From Afipia sp. (lineage in GTDB: Bacteria > Pseudomonadota > Alphaproteobacteria > Rhizobiales > Xanthobacteraceae): a stretch of 64,000 nt of DNA. The position numbers were made by a program, and so were the translations under genes. Position 1 is the stretch's first letter. Every line of letters begins with the position of its first letter. Of the stretch, positions 52,669 through 62,347 are shown piece after piece. Where the stretch lies: positions 248,001 through 312,000 of the forward strand of contig JACQDM010000001.1 of the NCBI GenBank assembly GCA_016201045.1. Reading direction: 5' to 3'. The notes beneath the pieces are model-generated. The model had not been told where the DNA came from. It was given only the letters and a program-made list of their open reading frames with translations, and made no database searches.

Positions 52669-53545
52669 AGCCGGGGCTGCCGCCCTGCACCTGACCCGTC
52701 TGGCCGGTTTGCGACTTGCCCTTCGCGGCGGAATTGCCGCCATCGAAGATCGAGAAATAGCCGAGCGTATCCGGGACGGAATACGGGGACGTGATGATCG
52801 TCTTGCCGAAACCATCGCGCAGGGTCATCTGATCCGTCGGCGAATTCGGCACGCCTCCGGTCTGGGTCGGACCGCTGGTCACCTTCGTCATCACGATTGC
52901 AAGCGAGGCGTCCTGAATCCGGAACGGATCAGGAATCGGATCATTCGGGCCGGTCACGTAGGTCGCAAAGCCCGGCTGCAGCGTGACGGTGCCCCAGTTA
53001 TTCTTGATCGTACAGGTGCCAACGTTGCAGATCACGAGTTCACCCTTGGCGTTGCCAAGGTGCTGTGGGTCCGACGCGAGGAATTCGGCGGTCAGCGGAT
53101 AGACGATGCTCGCGACACCGCCGCGGATGCCGAGCGAGCCGACCGGCGTGTTCACCGTGACGCCTGCAGTGTGACTGATCTGGCCGCCGACAAAGCGCAG
53201 CACACCCCGGCTGACGGACGCGACCATCTTGCCGGTACCGGCATTCGGATCGTAGACGAATTCGTCGATCACGATGCTGCTGTTGCGGCCGACATTGAGC
53301 GTCGATTGATCCGGAAACATGATCTGCGTCGATCCCATGGGCGAGGTCTCGACCTTTTCCTTGTAAACAACGTTGGAGCCGATCGCGAGCATTCGCGTTC
53401 CGGCACCAGGCTGGGTGCCGGTGGCATCGGGGTTCACCGCGCCGACACGGCCGGCATTCTGCGCCTTGACCAATGCGGTCGGAGCCACGATCGACAGCAA
53501 GAGCGTCAGAAATCTCGCAAGATATGAGCGTACACGACGGTTCAT
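52652..53545 (-). CDS. Secreted FecR-domain protein
   Basis: A 297-residue protein with signal peptide (FLTLLLSIVAPTALVKAQ) and a FecR-type domain at about residues 50-160: 'GSNVVYKEKVETSPMGSTQIMFPDQSTLNVGRNSSIVIDEFVYDP' and 'VNTPVGSLGIRGGVASI'. These are the signatures of the periplasmic FecR module found outside classical FecIR systems. There is no N-terminal anti-sigma part. The C-terminus is Gly/Gln rich. GGAAGG precedes the ATG. It lies 33 bases downstream of a TPR/beta-barrel gene, so the two likely work together at the cell surface. Confidence 0.9.
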   Translation of the reverse strand: MNRRVRSYLARFLTLLLSIVAPTALVKAQNAGRVGAVNPDATGTQPGAGTRMLAIGSNVVYKEKVETSPMGSTQIMFPDQSTLNVGRNSSIVIDEFVYDPNAGTGKMVASVSRGVLRFVGGQISHTAGVTVNTPVGSLGIRGGVASIVYPLTAEFLASDPQHLGNAKGELVICNVGTCTIKNNWGTVTLQPGFATYVTGPNDPIPDPFRIQDASLAIVMTKVTSGPTQTGGVPNSPTDQMTLRDGFGKTIITSPYSVPDTLGYFSIFDGGNSAAKGKSQTGQTGQVQGGSPGYGPGH

Positions 53546-53578
53546 GGCTAAAGCCTTCCTTTGGAAGCGAGCCGCACC

Positions 53579-54940
53579 TTAGAAACGGGCCGTAGGTCCG
53601 ATAATCACAGAGAAGTTGTCGAGCCGGTAGTTCGGCAGGTTCGAATTGACCTTGTCATACTGAACGGCTGTCGAAATGCCGAAAGTGCTGTTGATCGGCG
53701 TATTCAGAATGCCGCCAACGCTCCATTGATCGTCGCGGCGAACAACCAGCGGGTCGATGAACGGGTTCGCGGCGTCAAACCGCGTGCCGTAATACTTGAC
53801 GAACGGAGCGATGCTCCAGTTGCGCGTGATGCTTTCGAATGGAGGGGCGAATTCGTAATTGAGCGCGGCTTCCAATCCCCACTGATCGAACGCCTGATAG
53901 GAGAAGCTCGCATCGCCGCGGCGAACGACAGCGCGGGTGTCGAGGCGCAGCGGCTGCGCCAGCTGATAGGTCGATAACACCGCGCCCGTGTAGGTCGCAC
54001 CTGAATTGTAGGTGGACACGTTCGCCGTGCTACCCAGAGAGAAACTGTTTTGGCGCCATTCGAATTCCGGCTGAACGGTCCACTGCATCGTGAACGGCAG
54101 GCGCAACGACACGCCCGCACCGCCCGATGACAGATAGTTGTCGCCACCGACCCAGATGTTGCCGCCCACGACATAAGGTTTGATCGACGCGCCCGGCATC
54201 AATTCCGGCAACATCAGGCGCGGGCCGAAGCTGACATCGAACAGACCGACGTTGAGATTGCTGAAGCGATCCTGCGCGGTAAGATAACCGACGAAACGCG
54301 TTTCGAGCACGTCACCGCGGCGGTTGTTCAAATCGTAATCGTGGGCCACGGTCGCCAATCCGAACCAGTTGACGTCGCTTTTCTGCTGCGCAGTCGGCAA
54401 CAGCGCGAAACTCCCGCCGCCGAGACGGAGGAGGCTGCCGCTCGGTGCAAATGTCGCGTTGGTCTGCGAACGAATGCCGGTCTGGACGAAACCATAGAGC
54501 CTGCTCTGCTGGAGCTGCTTTTCGGTGTCCGGCAGGTAGGCTTCGATCCGGTTTCGCGTTGCCGGGTCGAGATTTGGGCTGGCGAGCGCTTCCTTGAAAT
54601 AGCGCCGCGCCATTTCATACGAACCGAGGCGAAAATACAGCGCGCCCAGTTCGTATTTCACCTGCGTCAGGTTCGGATTGTAGAACAGCAGGCGCTCGAG
54701 CGCGCCGATGGCCGCTTCATAATCGCCGCGCGCCGTCGCGACGTGCACGAACCGGAACGTAAGATCGTGGTTGGCCGGCTGCGTCATCATCTGCTGGAAC
54801 AGTTGGTCCTGTTCCGATGCGATCTGCGCGCGGGCCGGCGAAGCGCAAAATACCAGCGCGACCATGCACGCGGCGGTGAACGCGCCCGATGCAAACCCGA
54901 CAGCAGAAAAATGCCTATTTTGCCGAACTGACGTAATCAT
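53579..54940 (-). CDS. TPR plus beta-barrel outer-membrane protein (Slam/DUF560-like)
   Basis: A 453-residue protein with signal peptide (ATG at 54940, MITSVRQNRHF... ending SPARAQ). Residues about 50-150 hold TPR-like repeats ('GDYEAAIGALERLLFYNPNLTQVKYELGALYFRLG'). Residues about 160-453 are a beta-barrel with alternating hydrophobic strands, ending in Phe ('IIGPTARF'), the BAM recognition signature. This layout matches surface lipoprotein assembly modulators (DUF560). The ORF track extends 30 codons upstream. It heads a minus-strand set with the FecR protein and a polytopic membrane protein and may export or display a partner protein. Confidence 0.85.
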   Translation of the reverse strand: MITSVRQNRHFSAVGFASGAFTAACMVALVFCASPARAQIASEQDQLFQQMMTQPANHDLTFRFVHVATARGDYEAAIGALERLLFYNPNLTQVKYELGALYFRLGSYEMARRYFKEALASPNLDPATRNRIEAYLPDTEKQLQQSRLYGFVQTGIRSQTNATFAPSGSLLRLGGGSFALLPTAQQKSDVNWFGLATVAHDYDLNNRRGDVLETRFVGYLTAQDRFSNLNVGLFDVSFGPRLMLPELMPGASIKPYVVGGNIWVGGDNYLSSGGAGVSLRLPFTMQWTVQPEFEWRQNSFSLGSTANVSTYNSGATYTGAVLSTYQLAQPLRLDTRAVVRRGDASFSYQAFDQWGLEAALNYEFAPPFESITRNWSIAPFVKYYGTRFDAANPFIDPLVVRRDDQWSVGGILNTPINSTFGISTAVQYDKVNSNLPNYRLDNFSVIIGPTARF

Positions 54941-55090
54941 AATTTCAAATGCCCAACTGCCTGCCAGAGACCACAAAAGGCACGCCAAATCAACGCGATA
55001 CCCCTTCAATCCGTTGCGAAATTGGCACACGCGGGCGCAAAAGAAACGTGGGACGAATTAAGGCAATAGAATGGAACTTTTTCGGCTCGC

Positions 55091-56890
55091 TCAAGCTGAT
55101 CCGCGTTCGATCTGGGCGCTTTGATACATATGGCTAACCCACCGATTCACCTGCGGAAAATACATCCGCGCCGGAAACCGAACTCCCGTGTCATAGCGCG
55201 CCAACAGCGCATCCAGAAACGCGCCCGCCGGCGGCGCCAGCCACGGGTGAATTCCGGCGCGGCGCCAGACGTCATTTTGCAAATGAAGGAATCGTTCGTT
55301 CGCGATCCGCTCCGCCATCTCAACGGCCTTGGACGGATTAAACAGGTCCAGAACATTGAACCAGGAGATCGGCCCGAGCGAGCGATTCGGTTCGTTCGCC
55401 AGATCGACGTCGTTTTCGCCGGCGAGAACCGTCAGCATTTCCGAGCCGGCGCGATCGGGCTGTCCGACATCCGTAGACTTTGAACGAACTACCGCCTCCT
55501 CAACCAATTTATGCCCCGGTGGAAATCTCAAGACGGTCGTCGGCAGCATGCCGAACGCATCGAGATTGCCCATAAATATTTCCGAGTCCGGCAGATCCGG
55601 CTTCAGCAGAACGACATCCGGATCGATCCACCAGCCGCCGAGCTCACTCAGCATCGCCCAACGAAAGCGGTTGGCGTCGATCGCCGAGCGGTCACCGAAC
55701 GATTTGAGAACGTCTTCCTCCGGCAAGATTTCCGCAGCATCCCGCAACGTCACCCATTTCGGGACGATCAGGTTCAGATTGTAGGAAAACACTTCGACCC
55801 GATGTCCGTGATCGGCGAAACTGCGCAAGCACAGAAGCTGATACGGGCCAATCGAATCTCCATGCCAGAACGTGCGCACGGTTTGCGGATCAGCGGTCTG
55901 CGGATGCTTGGGCCATTTCGGCGGATCGTATTCGATGCCGTGGAACCAGTGATGATAGATGTGATCCCTGGGCTCCCACCCCTGCGACTGAATTGAATAG
56001 GCCAGTTCATCAAGAGTGAACTCTCCGATGCGCTCGAGGCCAAGCCGCATCTTGATGTCTTTCAGGAGCCGGTGTTCCCGCATCCACGCTTCGATGGCCT
56101 TCGGCTGGAGCCGCGCGCGATCTGGAATCTCAATATCGAAGCGCTCGAACATTGCATCGAGAAACGCTCCCTTCGGCGGCCCGAAATTTTTTGGAATGCG
56201 GATCATCCGCCACTCCTCGTTCCACAGATGCGCGAAGTCGCTGTCAGCCAGACGCTCCATCGCCGCGTCGCATTTGGCGGGATCGAAGAACATCATCGTC
56301 TCGTGATAGGCGAGTTCATAGGCCTTCGACTTCGGCAGCGTCAGGTGATCCATCCCATGTTCGTAGATCATCCGCGTAAACAGCGTCGGGCCGACCGACA
56401 CACGCGCCGCATCGCTATAGTCGGCGCTCGCTTCCGGCAGCGTCTCCCACGCCTCTTTCATGATCGTGTCCATGAACGCCGAGCGCGCAGGAAATTTCAG
56501 AATCGCCGAATTCAGAAGTTTGTCCGCCATGAACCCGAAATAGGTTTTCACGTCAGGTAGTTTGTCCGTCAGGCAGATAATATCGAGGTCCGCGTACCAG
56601 CCGCCGTAACGCTGCAAGACGGCATAGCGAAACAGATCGGAATGAAGTGCTAAAGACTTGTCCCCGTTTGCGTGACGAAATTCGTGAACTTCGCCGGACA
56701 GAATTTCGTCGGCGTCGACCAGTTCGACCCCCTCCGGAACTTCAAGATCTTTCTCGTAGGAATAGACGAAGACCCGCGCGCCGGTCGCAACGAGGCTTTT
56801 CAGCGACAGGATCTCGTAATAGCTCAGAATCGGCCCGGTCCAGAAGGTACGGACTTCTTCGCGGCCCGTCGCGGATTTGTTCGACTGCAT
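55091..56890 (-). CDS. Tandem-duplicated glycosyltransferase (GT32-like)
   Basis: A 599-residue protein with two homologous glycosyltransferase units. Unit 1 (about 12-250) has 'VRTFWTGPILSYYEILSLKS' and the DXD motif 'GGWYADLDI' (Asp101, Asp103). Unit 2 (about 330-590) has 'VRTFWHGDSIGPYQLLCLRS' and 'GGWWIDPDV' (about residue 421). Both units also share a 'DADEIL'/'DAAEIL' block and a C-terminal 'PPKGAFLDAMF'/'PPAGAFLDALL' block. It has no signal peptide and is probably cytoplasmic, making or modifying a surface polysaccharide or peptide. A start at 56890 is used. It is divergent from a GT1-type gene. Confidence 0.88.
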   Translation of the reverse strand: MQSNKSATGREEVRTFWTGPILSYYEILSLKSLVATGARVFVYSYEKDLEVPEGVELVDADEILSGEVHEFRHANGDKSLALHSDLFRYAVLQRYGGWYADLDIICLTDKLPDVKTYFGFMADKLLNSAILKFPARSAFMDTIMKEAWETLPEASADYSDAARVSVGPTLFTRMIYEHGMDHLTLPKSKAYELAYHETMMFFDPAKCDAAMERLADSDFAHLWNEEWRMIRIPKNFGPPKGAFLDAMFERFDIEIPDRARLQPKAIEAWMREHRLLKDIKMRLGLERIGEFTLDELAYSIQSQGWEPRDHIYHHWFHGIEYDPPKWPKHPQTADPQTVRTFWHGDSIGPYQLLCLRSFADHGHRVEVFSYNLNLIVPKWVTLRDAAEILPEEDVLKSFGDRSAIDANRFRWAMLSELGGWWIDPDVVLLKPDLPDSEIFMGNLDAFGMLPTTVLRFPPGHKLVEEAVVRSKSTDVGQPDRAGSEMLTVLAGENDVDLANEPNRSLGPISWFNVLDLFNPSKAVEMAERIANERFLHLQNDVWRRAGIHPWLAPPAGAFLDALLARYDTGVRFPARMYFPQVNRWVSHMYQSAQIERGSA

Positions 56891-57018
56891 ATCTGCAAAT
56901 GACCTTAAACTGCGGATGCAGACAATACTGAAGCCTGCAAATGTTGTAGTCCTAGGGCTGCAATGTCTGGAGACTTCGCTTTGGAATTCATCGCTTCACC
57001 ACGCCCGATGTGCTCGCG

Positions 57019-58203
57019 ATGAAAACCGTCCTGTTCGCGTGGGAACTCGGCGGCGGGTTTGGCCATATAGCAAACATCCGGCGATATGTTCGGCAACTCG
57101 GCGGCCACGGGCTGAGAATGATCGCAGCCGTGCGCCATCCGAAATTGGCGCGGCCGCTTGCCGATCTCGGTGTTGAGATTCTCAAAGCGCCGCCTTGGCC
57201 CGAAGCGTCTTGGACGAAAGCGCAGCGCGCGGGCGCATCGTCGGCTACGCTCGGCGAAACCTTGGCGAGTGCGGGGTTGGCGGATGAAGAGGCGCTGACG
57301 CAGCTTCTGGAAGAATGGACGAAGATTTTACTGAACTCTAGTCCCGATCTCGTTGTCGCCGATTTCGCACCGGCGGTGGCGCTCGCGGCGCGCGGCCGTA
57401 TTCCGCTGATGACGGTGGGCAACGGCTTCACGTTGCCACCGAGCGACATGACTCGCTTTCCGCTCCTGCATCGTAAGACAGCGCCGGTATTCGAGGAGAT
57501 GCGGCTTCTCACAGCCATCAACAAGGCGAGCGCAACGCTCGGACTCCAGCCGATCGAACGGCTGCCCCAACTATTTTCGGGAGACGAATACGCTGTCGAG
57601 ACCTTCCCCCTGCTCGACCCGTATGATTTGCAGCGTACAGAACCCGTTTTTGGGCCGTGGTTTGAACGCAGTCCGCTCGCACAACGTGAAGACGCGGACG
57701 AAATCGTTGTGTACCTCGCGCCGGGATACGCCATCCGCCGCGACCTCATCGGCGCGCTTCTTCCCTTTGCGAAGCGCGTGCAAATATATGCGCCTTCCCT
57801 TTCCCTTGTTCAGCGCGGAAGACTGAAACTTGCGGGTGTGCGCCAGCACTATGGGCCGTTCGATCTGGCCGATGCCACAACATCGGCGCGCCTCGTCGTT
57901 CATTTAGGTGGCAGCGGCGTCGCCGCGCATGCGCTGGTGGCCGGCGTTCCGCAGTTCATCATCGCCGCCCATATCGAGCAAGAATTGAACGGACAGGCGT
58001 TGGAGCGAGAGGGCGTCGGAAAACTTGTCAAAGGTTACGAGACTGACACGTCGATCGCGGCGGGGAACATCCAAGCCCTTCTCAACGACACGGCGCTCGC
58101 GCAAAACGCAACGCTATCGGGCAACATGCATCGCAAGACGATGCAAGGCCTCGATCCGGCGGCGGCGTTCGAGGCCAAGAGCCGGAAACTTCTTGGGCTT
58201 TAA
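57019..58203 (+). CDS. Glycosyltransferase, GT1/MGT-like
   Basis: About 394 residues. N-terminal 'VLFAWELGGGFGHIANIRRYVRQL' and C-terminal 'HLGGSGVAAHALVAGVPQFIIAAHIEQELNGQALEREGVGK' are the acceptor and nucleotide-sugar binding regions of UDP-glycosyltransferases of the GT1 type (YjiC-like). The His/Gly-rich C-terminal loop binds the sugar-nucleotide diphosphate. The ATG at 57019 is preferred over the upstream GTG; the ribosome-binding site is weak. The acceptor is unknown. It is divergent from the tandem glycosyltransferase gene. Confidence 0.88.
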   Translation: MKTVLFAWELGGGFGHIANIRRYVRQLGGHGLRMIAAVRHPKLARPLADLGVEILKAPPWPEASWTKAQRAGASSATLGETLASAGLADEEALTQLLEEWTKILLNSSPDLVVADFAPAVALAARGRIPLMTVGNGFTLPPSDMTRFPLLHRKTAPVFEEMRLLTAINKASATLGLQPIERLPQLFSGDEYAVETFPLLDPYDLQRTEPVFGPWFERSPLAQREDADEIVVYLAPGYAIRRDLIGALLPFAKRVQIYAPSLSLVQRGRLKLAGVRQHYGPFDLADATTSARLVVHLGGSGVAAHALVAGVPQFIIAAHIEQELNGQALEREGVGKLVKGYETDTSIAAGNIQALLNDTALAQNATLSGNMHRKTMQGLDPAAAFEAKSRKLLGL

Positions 58204-58387
58204 CCCCGCGTAGAGTCGCAATCGGCCGATCCGCGGATCATATCGAGCGTTGACGCCAAATAACGCATCGACAGGCCAAATCGGAGGCCGGTTAGACGAT
58301 TGTGGCGTCCATCGACATGCGCTAGACACGCGCGCTCCTTCCCCGAAGGCGCTGTCCCCGATTGGCATAATTTTTGGACGAGTAGGC

Positions 58388-59443
58388 ATGGCGCGCAACA
58401 TTCTCATTCTTGGAGCTTCTTACGGCTCCCTGCTGGCAACCAAGCTCCTGATGGCCGGTCACAACGTGACGCTGGTTTGCCGCAAGAACACGGCAGAACT
58501 CATCAACAAGGAAGGCACCGAAGTCCGCATCAAGCTGCGCGATGTGCCGAACCACCGCTCGATCTTTTCGCGCGACCTGCCCGGCAAGCTGGACGCGACT
58601 TCGCCCGACAAGGTCGATCTGTCGCGCTACGACATGGTGGCGCTGGCGATGCAGGAGCCGCAATACACCAATCACACGATCCGCGTGCTCATGATCAAGA
58701 TCGCCGAGGCGAAGCTGCCCTGCCTGTCGATCATGAACATGCCGCCGCTTCCTTATCTGAAGCGCATCCAGAAACTTCAGAATATGGACCTTGAAGAGGC
58801 CTACACCAACGCGCAGGTCTGGGAGCGCTTCACGCCGGGTCTCGTCACGCTGTGTTCGCCCGATCCGCAGGCATTCCGTCCGCCGGAGGAAAAGGCCAAC
58901 GTGTTGTTTGTGGGCCTGCCGACCAATTTCAAGGCGGCGACGTTTGAGGACGAAGCCAACAACAAGCTGCTGCGCGAGCTGGAAGCGGATATCGACGCGG
59001 TGACGCTCGACGGCAAGGACGTTCCAGTGAAGCTGAAGGTGTTCGACTCGCTGTTCGTGCCGCTGGCGAAGTGGTCGATGCTGCTGACCGGAAACTATCG
59101 CTGCATCACGCCGGCCGATCCGCAGCCGATCCGCGACGCGGTTCACAAGGACCTCAATCTGTCGAAGTCGATCTACGAACATGTCGACGCGGTCGCGCTC
59201 AAACTTGGAGCCGATCCGGCCGACCAAGTGCCGTTCGAAAAATATGCCAAGGCCGCCGAAAGCCTTCTCAGGCCGTCATCTGCCGCACGCGCGGTGGCGA
59301 GCGGCGCCCCTTTCATCGAGCGTGTCGATCTTCTGGTGAAACTTATTTCGCACCAGATCGGCATGCCGAGTGCCGAGATCGATCGCACGGTTGAAGTTGT
59401 CGATCAGAAGATGGGCATCGTGCAGGGCGGGTCGAGCGGTTAG
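58388..59443 (+). CDS. Rossmann-fold protein, ketopantoate-reductase-like
   Basis: A 351-residue protein starting at the ATG at 58388 (MARNILILGASYGS). The N-terminus has a dinucleotide-binding motif 'ILGASYGSLLATKLLMAGHNVTLVCR', similar to ketopantoate reductase-type dehydrogenases. The C-terminal part (about 180-351) is helical but without an obvious catalytic Lys/Glu pattern. The substrate is unknown. The 184-base gap upstream contains no clear gene or terminator. It is convergent with the GGDEF/EAL gene 24 bases later. Confidence 0.8.
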   Translation: MARNILILGASYGSLLATKLLMAGHNVTLVCRKNTAELINKEGTEVRIKLRDVPNHRSIFSRDLPGKLDATSPDKVDLSRYDMVALAMQEPQYTNHTIRVLMIKIAEAKLPCLSIMNMPPLPYLKRIQKLQNMDLEEAYTNAQVWERFTPGLVTLCSPDPQAFRPPEEKANVLFVGLPTNFKAATFEDEANNKLLRELEADIDAVTLDGKDVPVKLKVFDSLFVPLAKWSMLLTGNYRCITPADPQPIRDAVHKDLNLSKSIYEHVDAVALKLGADPADQVPFEKYAKAAESLLRPSSAARAVASGAPFIERVDLLVKLISHQIGMPSAEIDRTVEVVDQKMGIVQGGSSG

Positions 59444-59467
59444 GCACAACGCCGCGTGCAACTCGAT

Positions 59468-62347
59468 TCAGCGTCCGGCAAGCGCCATGACCGGACGCTG
59501 GGTCGGCTGCGCCGACGCGTTCGCTGCAAAGAATCGTTCTGCGCTGCTGAGATCGTCAAGATAAAGTGGCTTCGAGAAATAGAACCCCTGAACAAGCTTG
59601 ATGTTCGTTGCTCCGTGCAAATAAGCGAGTTCCTCATAGGTTTCGACGCCTTCGGCCACGACAGCCATTTTCAATGAATCCGCAATCGACGTAATCGCGC
59701 GCAGAATGCTCTGATTGCGCGACCGCGCATGAATATCCGAAATGAACGAACGATCGATCTTCAGCTCGTCCGCTGAAATGTCGGCAAGCGTGCTGAGAGA
59801 CGAATAACCGACGCCAAAATCGTCGATGGAAATGCGAACGCCAATGTCCTGCAGGACCGGAACCACGCGGGTCTGGAACAGTCCTCGCGAGATGAACGAC
59901 TCCTCGGTGAATTCGAGAATGACGCGTTCCGAATAACCGCTTTCCTTGAGTGCCCGCGCGAATGGCAACATGAATTCGGTCTTGGCAGCCAACTGCGAGG
60001 CGATGTTGATGCTGAATGAGGTGTGGGAGCCGAAGACTGCGTCGAGAGGAACGATCGAATCCAGCGTAATCTCGAGAACCATGCTGGTGATCTGGTCGAT
60101 CAGCCCAAGCTCCATCGCGAGGTCGATAAATTCGCCAGGGAGATGTATCTCGCCATCGGCATCCCTCCATCGGACCAGAGTTTCAAATCCGACGATACGA
60201 TGACTGCTGATATCGATCTTCGGTTGAAACGCGCAGCAGAACTTGCGATCGCGAATCGCGAGCCGCAGCAGTTGCTCGGCTCGCATGCGGCTCGCGTCTG
60301 CCCGATTGAGCTCATCGTCGAAGAACATCAGCTTGCCGCAGTCAGCACGTTTGGCGTGCCGCATCGCGACCTCGGCATTCTTGCGCAGGATTGCGAATTC
60401 ACGCCCATCTTCCGGGTAGACACTTACGCCCATCGAGAAGGAGCCGAAGAGCTCACTGTCTTGGATCTGGAACGGATACTTCAACTCGTCGAACACGCGC
60501 TCGAGAATTTGCGCGGCCCGTTCCCTGCTATCGAATGGGCTGATAAAGAGCAGAAACTCGTCGCCCGCCAGCCGGATCAGCTTGTCGCTTACCCGGATGC
60601 GCATCTTGATGCGGTGACCGATTTTTTCCAGCAGTTCGTCGGCTTGCTCGCGGCCATAGCAATCGTTGAAATAGCGGAAATTGTCGACATTGATGTGGGC
60701 CAACGCAAACTTTCCGATTCCCGAAAAAGTGCCGGTCATCGCGTCAAAGTACTCGATGAGCTGGTTTTGATTCGTAATTTCCTGAAACTTCGCCGCGCCA
60801 GGAAAATTGTCCATCGGCTGACTGCGGCGATCATGGCCGCTAGGAGCAGCTTCCAGATGGATCTTCTTCCAGCTCACGAAGCGATTTCGCCCGCCGGATT
60901 TCGCTGCGTACAGTGCTTCGTCCGCGCGCCTGACATATTCAGCAATTTCGCAGCGCGTATCGCCACCTAAAAATAATCCGATGCTGACCGTTACGCGCTC
61001 GCCGTCAGGTAACCAGCCTTCGATATCCGCAACCGTCGCACGGATCTTCTCGGCGAAAATCTCGGCGTCATCATCGAACAGATTTGAGACAAGAACGCAG
61101 AACTCTTCGCCGCCATACCGGCCGACAATCCCTCGTCCTTCGCAGAATTTCTTCAAGACAGAAGCCAGACCCACCAGAACCTTGTCGCCGACGACATGGC
61201 CGAAACGGTCGTTCACGCTTTTGAAGTGATCGGCATCAATCATAAGCATGGATATATGAGCGCGGCTCATCTCGGCGTTTGTAATAATCGCTTGTGCCGC
61301 CTCAAAAAATGTTCTGCGGTTCAGACATCCCGTCAGCGGATCGACCGATGCCAGCACGCGAAGCCGTTCGTTCTGCTCGAATATCTTTGCTTGCGAATTC
61401 TGCAACTCGCCCACAGTTTCGCTCAGCCTGCTGTTCATCTGATGCATCGCCGTCATATCGTCGCATGTGACGATGACACCGCGAACTGCATCCTTGCCGT
61501 CGGCAATCGGCGTTGCGTTCAGACTCAGATGGCGCAACTGCCCGTCGCCGCATCGCAACCCAATCTCGGCACCGAGAATCGGTGCACCTGTTCGCAGCGC
61601 TGTCTGCCACGGCAATTCACCCTGATCGAACTTGCCGAAGAATTCCCACGGCAAGTCAAACACCATCGCGCCTTCGATAGCGTGCTCGTAAGGCTGAAGT
61701 TTCTGAACGAACGCGTCGTTAGCGAGCAGGATTGCTCCATGCTCATCGACGATCAATAGGCCCTCGGCCAGCGTATCGAATGCCGACTTGACTCGCTCCG
61801 GGACCGCGCTACCGGGATCGAGTTCTCGCAGCGCGCGTTTGAGAATGAAGCGGTATCCAATAAATCCAGCGCAGGCGATAAATCCCAAGAACCCGAAAAG
61901 CGCGCTAGGTAAACCAAAGGCATTGTCACCTGTCGCAAGCGGCCTGAACACAAGTTCGATCCGGCCCTGCGGCTTCTTGCCGTCGAGCAGAGGAACGCGC
62001 ACATGCGTCGGCGTCGATTTATCTTTTTCGTCGTTGCCCCATAGTTCTGCGTGCCGCGTGGAGGCAATCTGCAATTTGCCGTTGTTGTCGCGCATGCCGA
62101 TCGAAAGTACGTCGCCGTTACGGCCTTGAACGGAGTCGATGGTCTCCTTGACTCCTGTGATATCGTTGCGGCTGGCGAGATTGGCGATCTGCATCGCAAG
62201 ATTTTCGGAAATCGTTGCGCGCGCATCGAGCGCCGCGCGCTCCTCGTTCGGTAAAAGCCCGAACGAATACGCGATCATGATCAAGCTAAGCGTGAGCCCG
62301 AGCACACCGAAAGTAATCTGAGTCGTCGGTGCGAGCCGCAGCCTCAT
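59468..62347 (-). CDS. GGDEF-GGDEF-EAL c-di-GMP signalling protein with membrane sensor
   Basis: A 959-residue protein. Order: TM (about 10-32), periplasmic sensor (about 35-140), TM (about 144-166), PAS (about 185-310), GGDEF 1 (about 335-500), GGDEF 2 (about 525-680), EAL (about 700-945). GGDEF 1 has an intact active site 'GRYGGEEF' (about residue 409) but no RxxD inhibitory site. GGDEF 2 reads 'RLAGDEF' (about residue 597) with RVSD, an RxxD site, just before. The EAL domain starts 'ETLVRW' (about residue 721) and keeps IDDFG, the Lys of 'DELKIDRSF', 'VAEGVE' and 'VQGFYFSKPL', so cleavage activity is plausible. The start overlaps the stop of the MBG surface-protein gene (ATGA). Confidence 0.95.
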   Translation of the reverse strand: MRLRLAPTTQITFGVLGLTLSLIMIAYSFGLLPNEERAALDARATISENLAMQIANLASRNDITGVKETIDSVQGRNGDVLSIGMRDNNGKLQIASTRHAELWGNDEKDKSTPTHVRVPLLDGKKPQGRIELVFRPLATGDNAFGLPSALFGFLGFIACAGFIGYRFILKRALRELDPGSAVPERVKSAFDTLAEGLLIVDEHGAILLANDAFVQKLQPYEHAIEGAMVFDLPWEFFGKFDQGELPWQTALRTGAPILGAEIGLRCGDGQLRHLSLNATPIADGKDAVRGVIVTCDDMTAMHQMNSRLSETVGELQNSQAKIFEQNERLRVLASVDPLTGCLNRRTFFEAAQAIITNAEMSRAHISMLMIDADHFKSVNDRFGHVVGDKVLVGLASVLKKFCEGRGIVGRYGGEEFCVLVSNLFDDDAEIFAEKIRATVADIEGWLPDGERVTVSIGLFLGGDTRCEIAEYVRRADEALYAAKSGGRNRFVSWKKIHLEAAPSGHDRRSQPMDNFPGAAKFQEITNQNQLIEYFDAMTGTFSGIGKFALAHINVDNFRYFNDCYGREQADELLEKIGHRIKMRIRVSDKLIRLAGDEFLLFISPFDSRERAAQILERVFDELKYPFQIQDSELFGSFSMGVSVYPEDGREFAILRKNAEVAMRHAKRADCGKLMFFDDELNRADASRMRAEQLLRLAIRDRKFCCAFQPKIDISSHRIVGFETLVRWRDADGEIHLPGEFIDLAMELGLIDQITSMVLEITLDSIVPLDAVFGSHTSFSINIASQLAAKTEFMLPFARALKESGYSERVILEFTEESFISRGLFQTRVVPVLQDIGVRISIDDFGVGYSSLSTLADISADELKIDRSFISDIHARSRNQSILRAITSIADSLKMAVVAEGVETYEELAYLHGATNIKLVQGFYFSKPLYLDDLSSAERFFAANASAQPTQRPVMALAGR

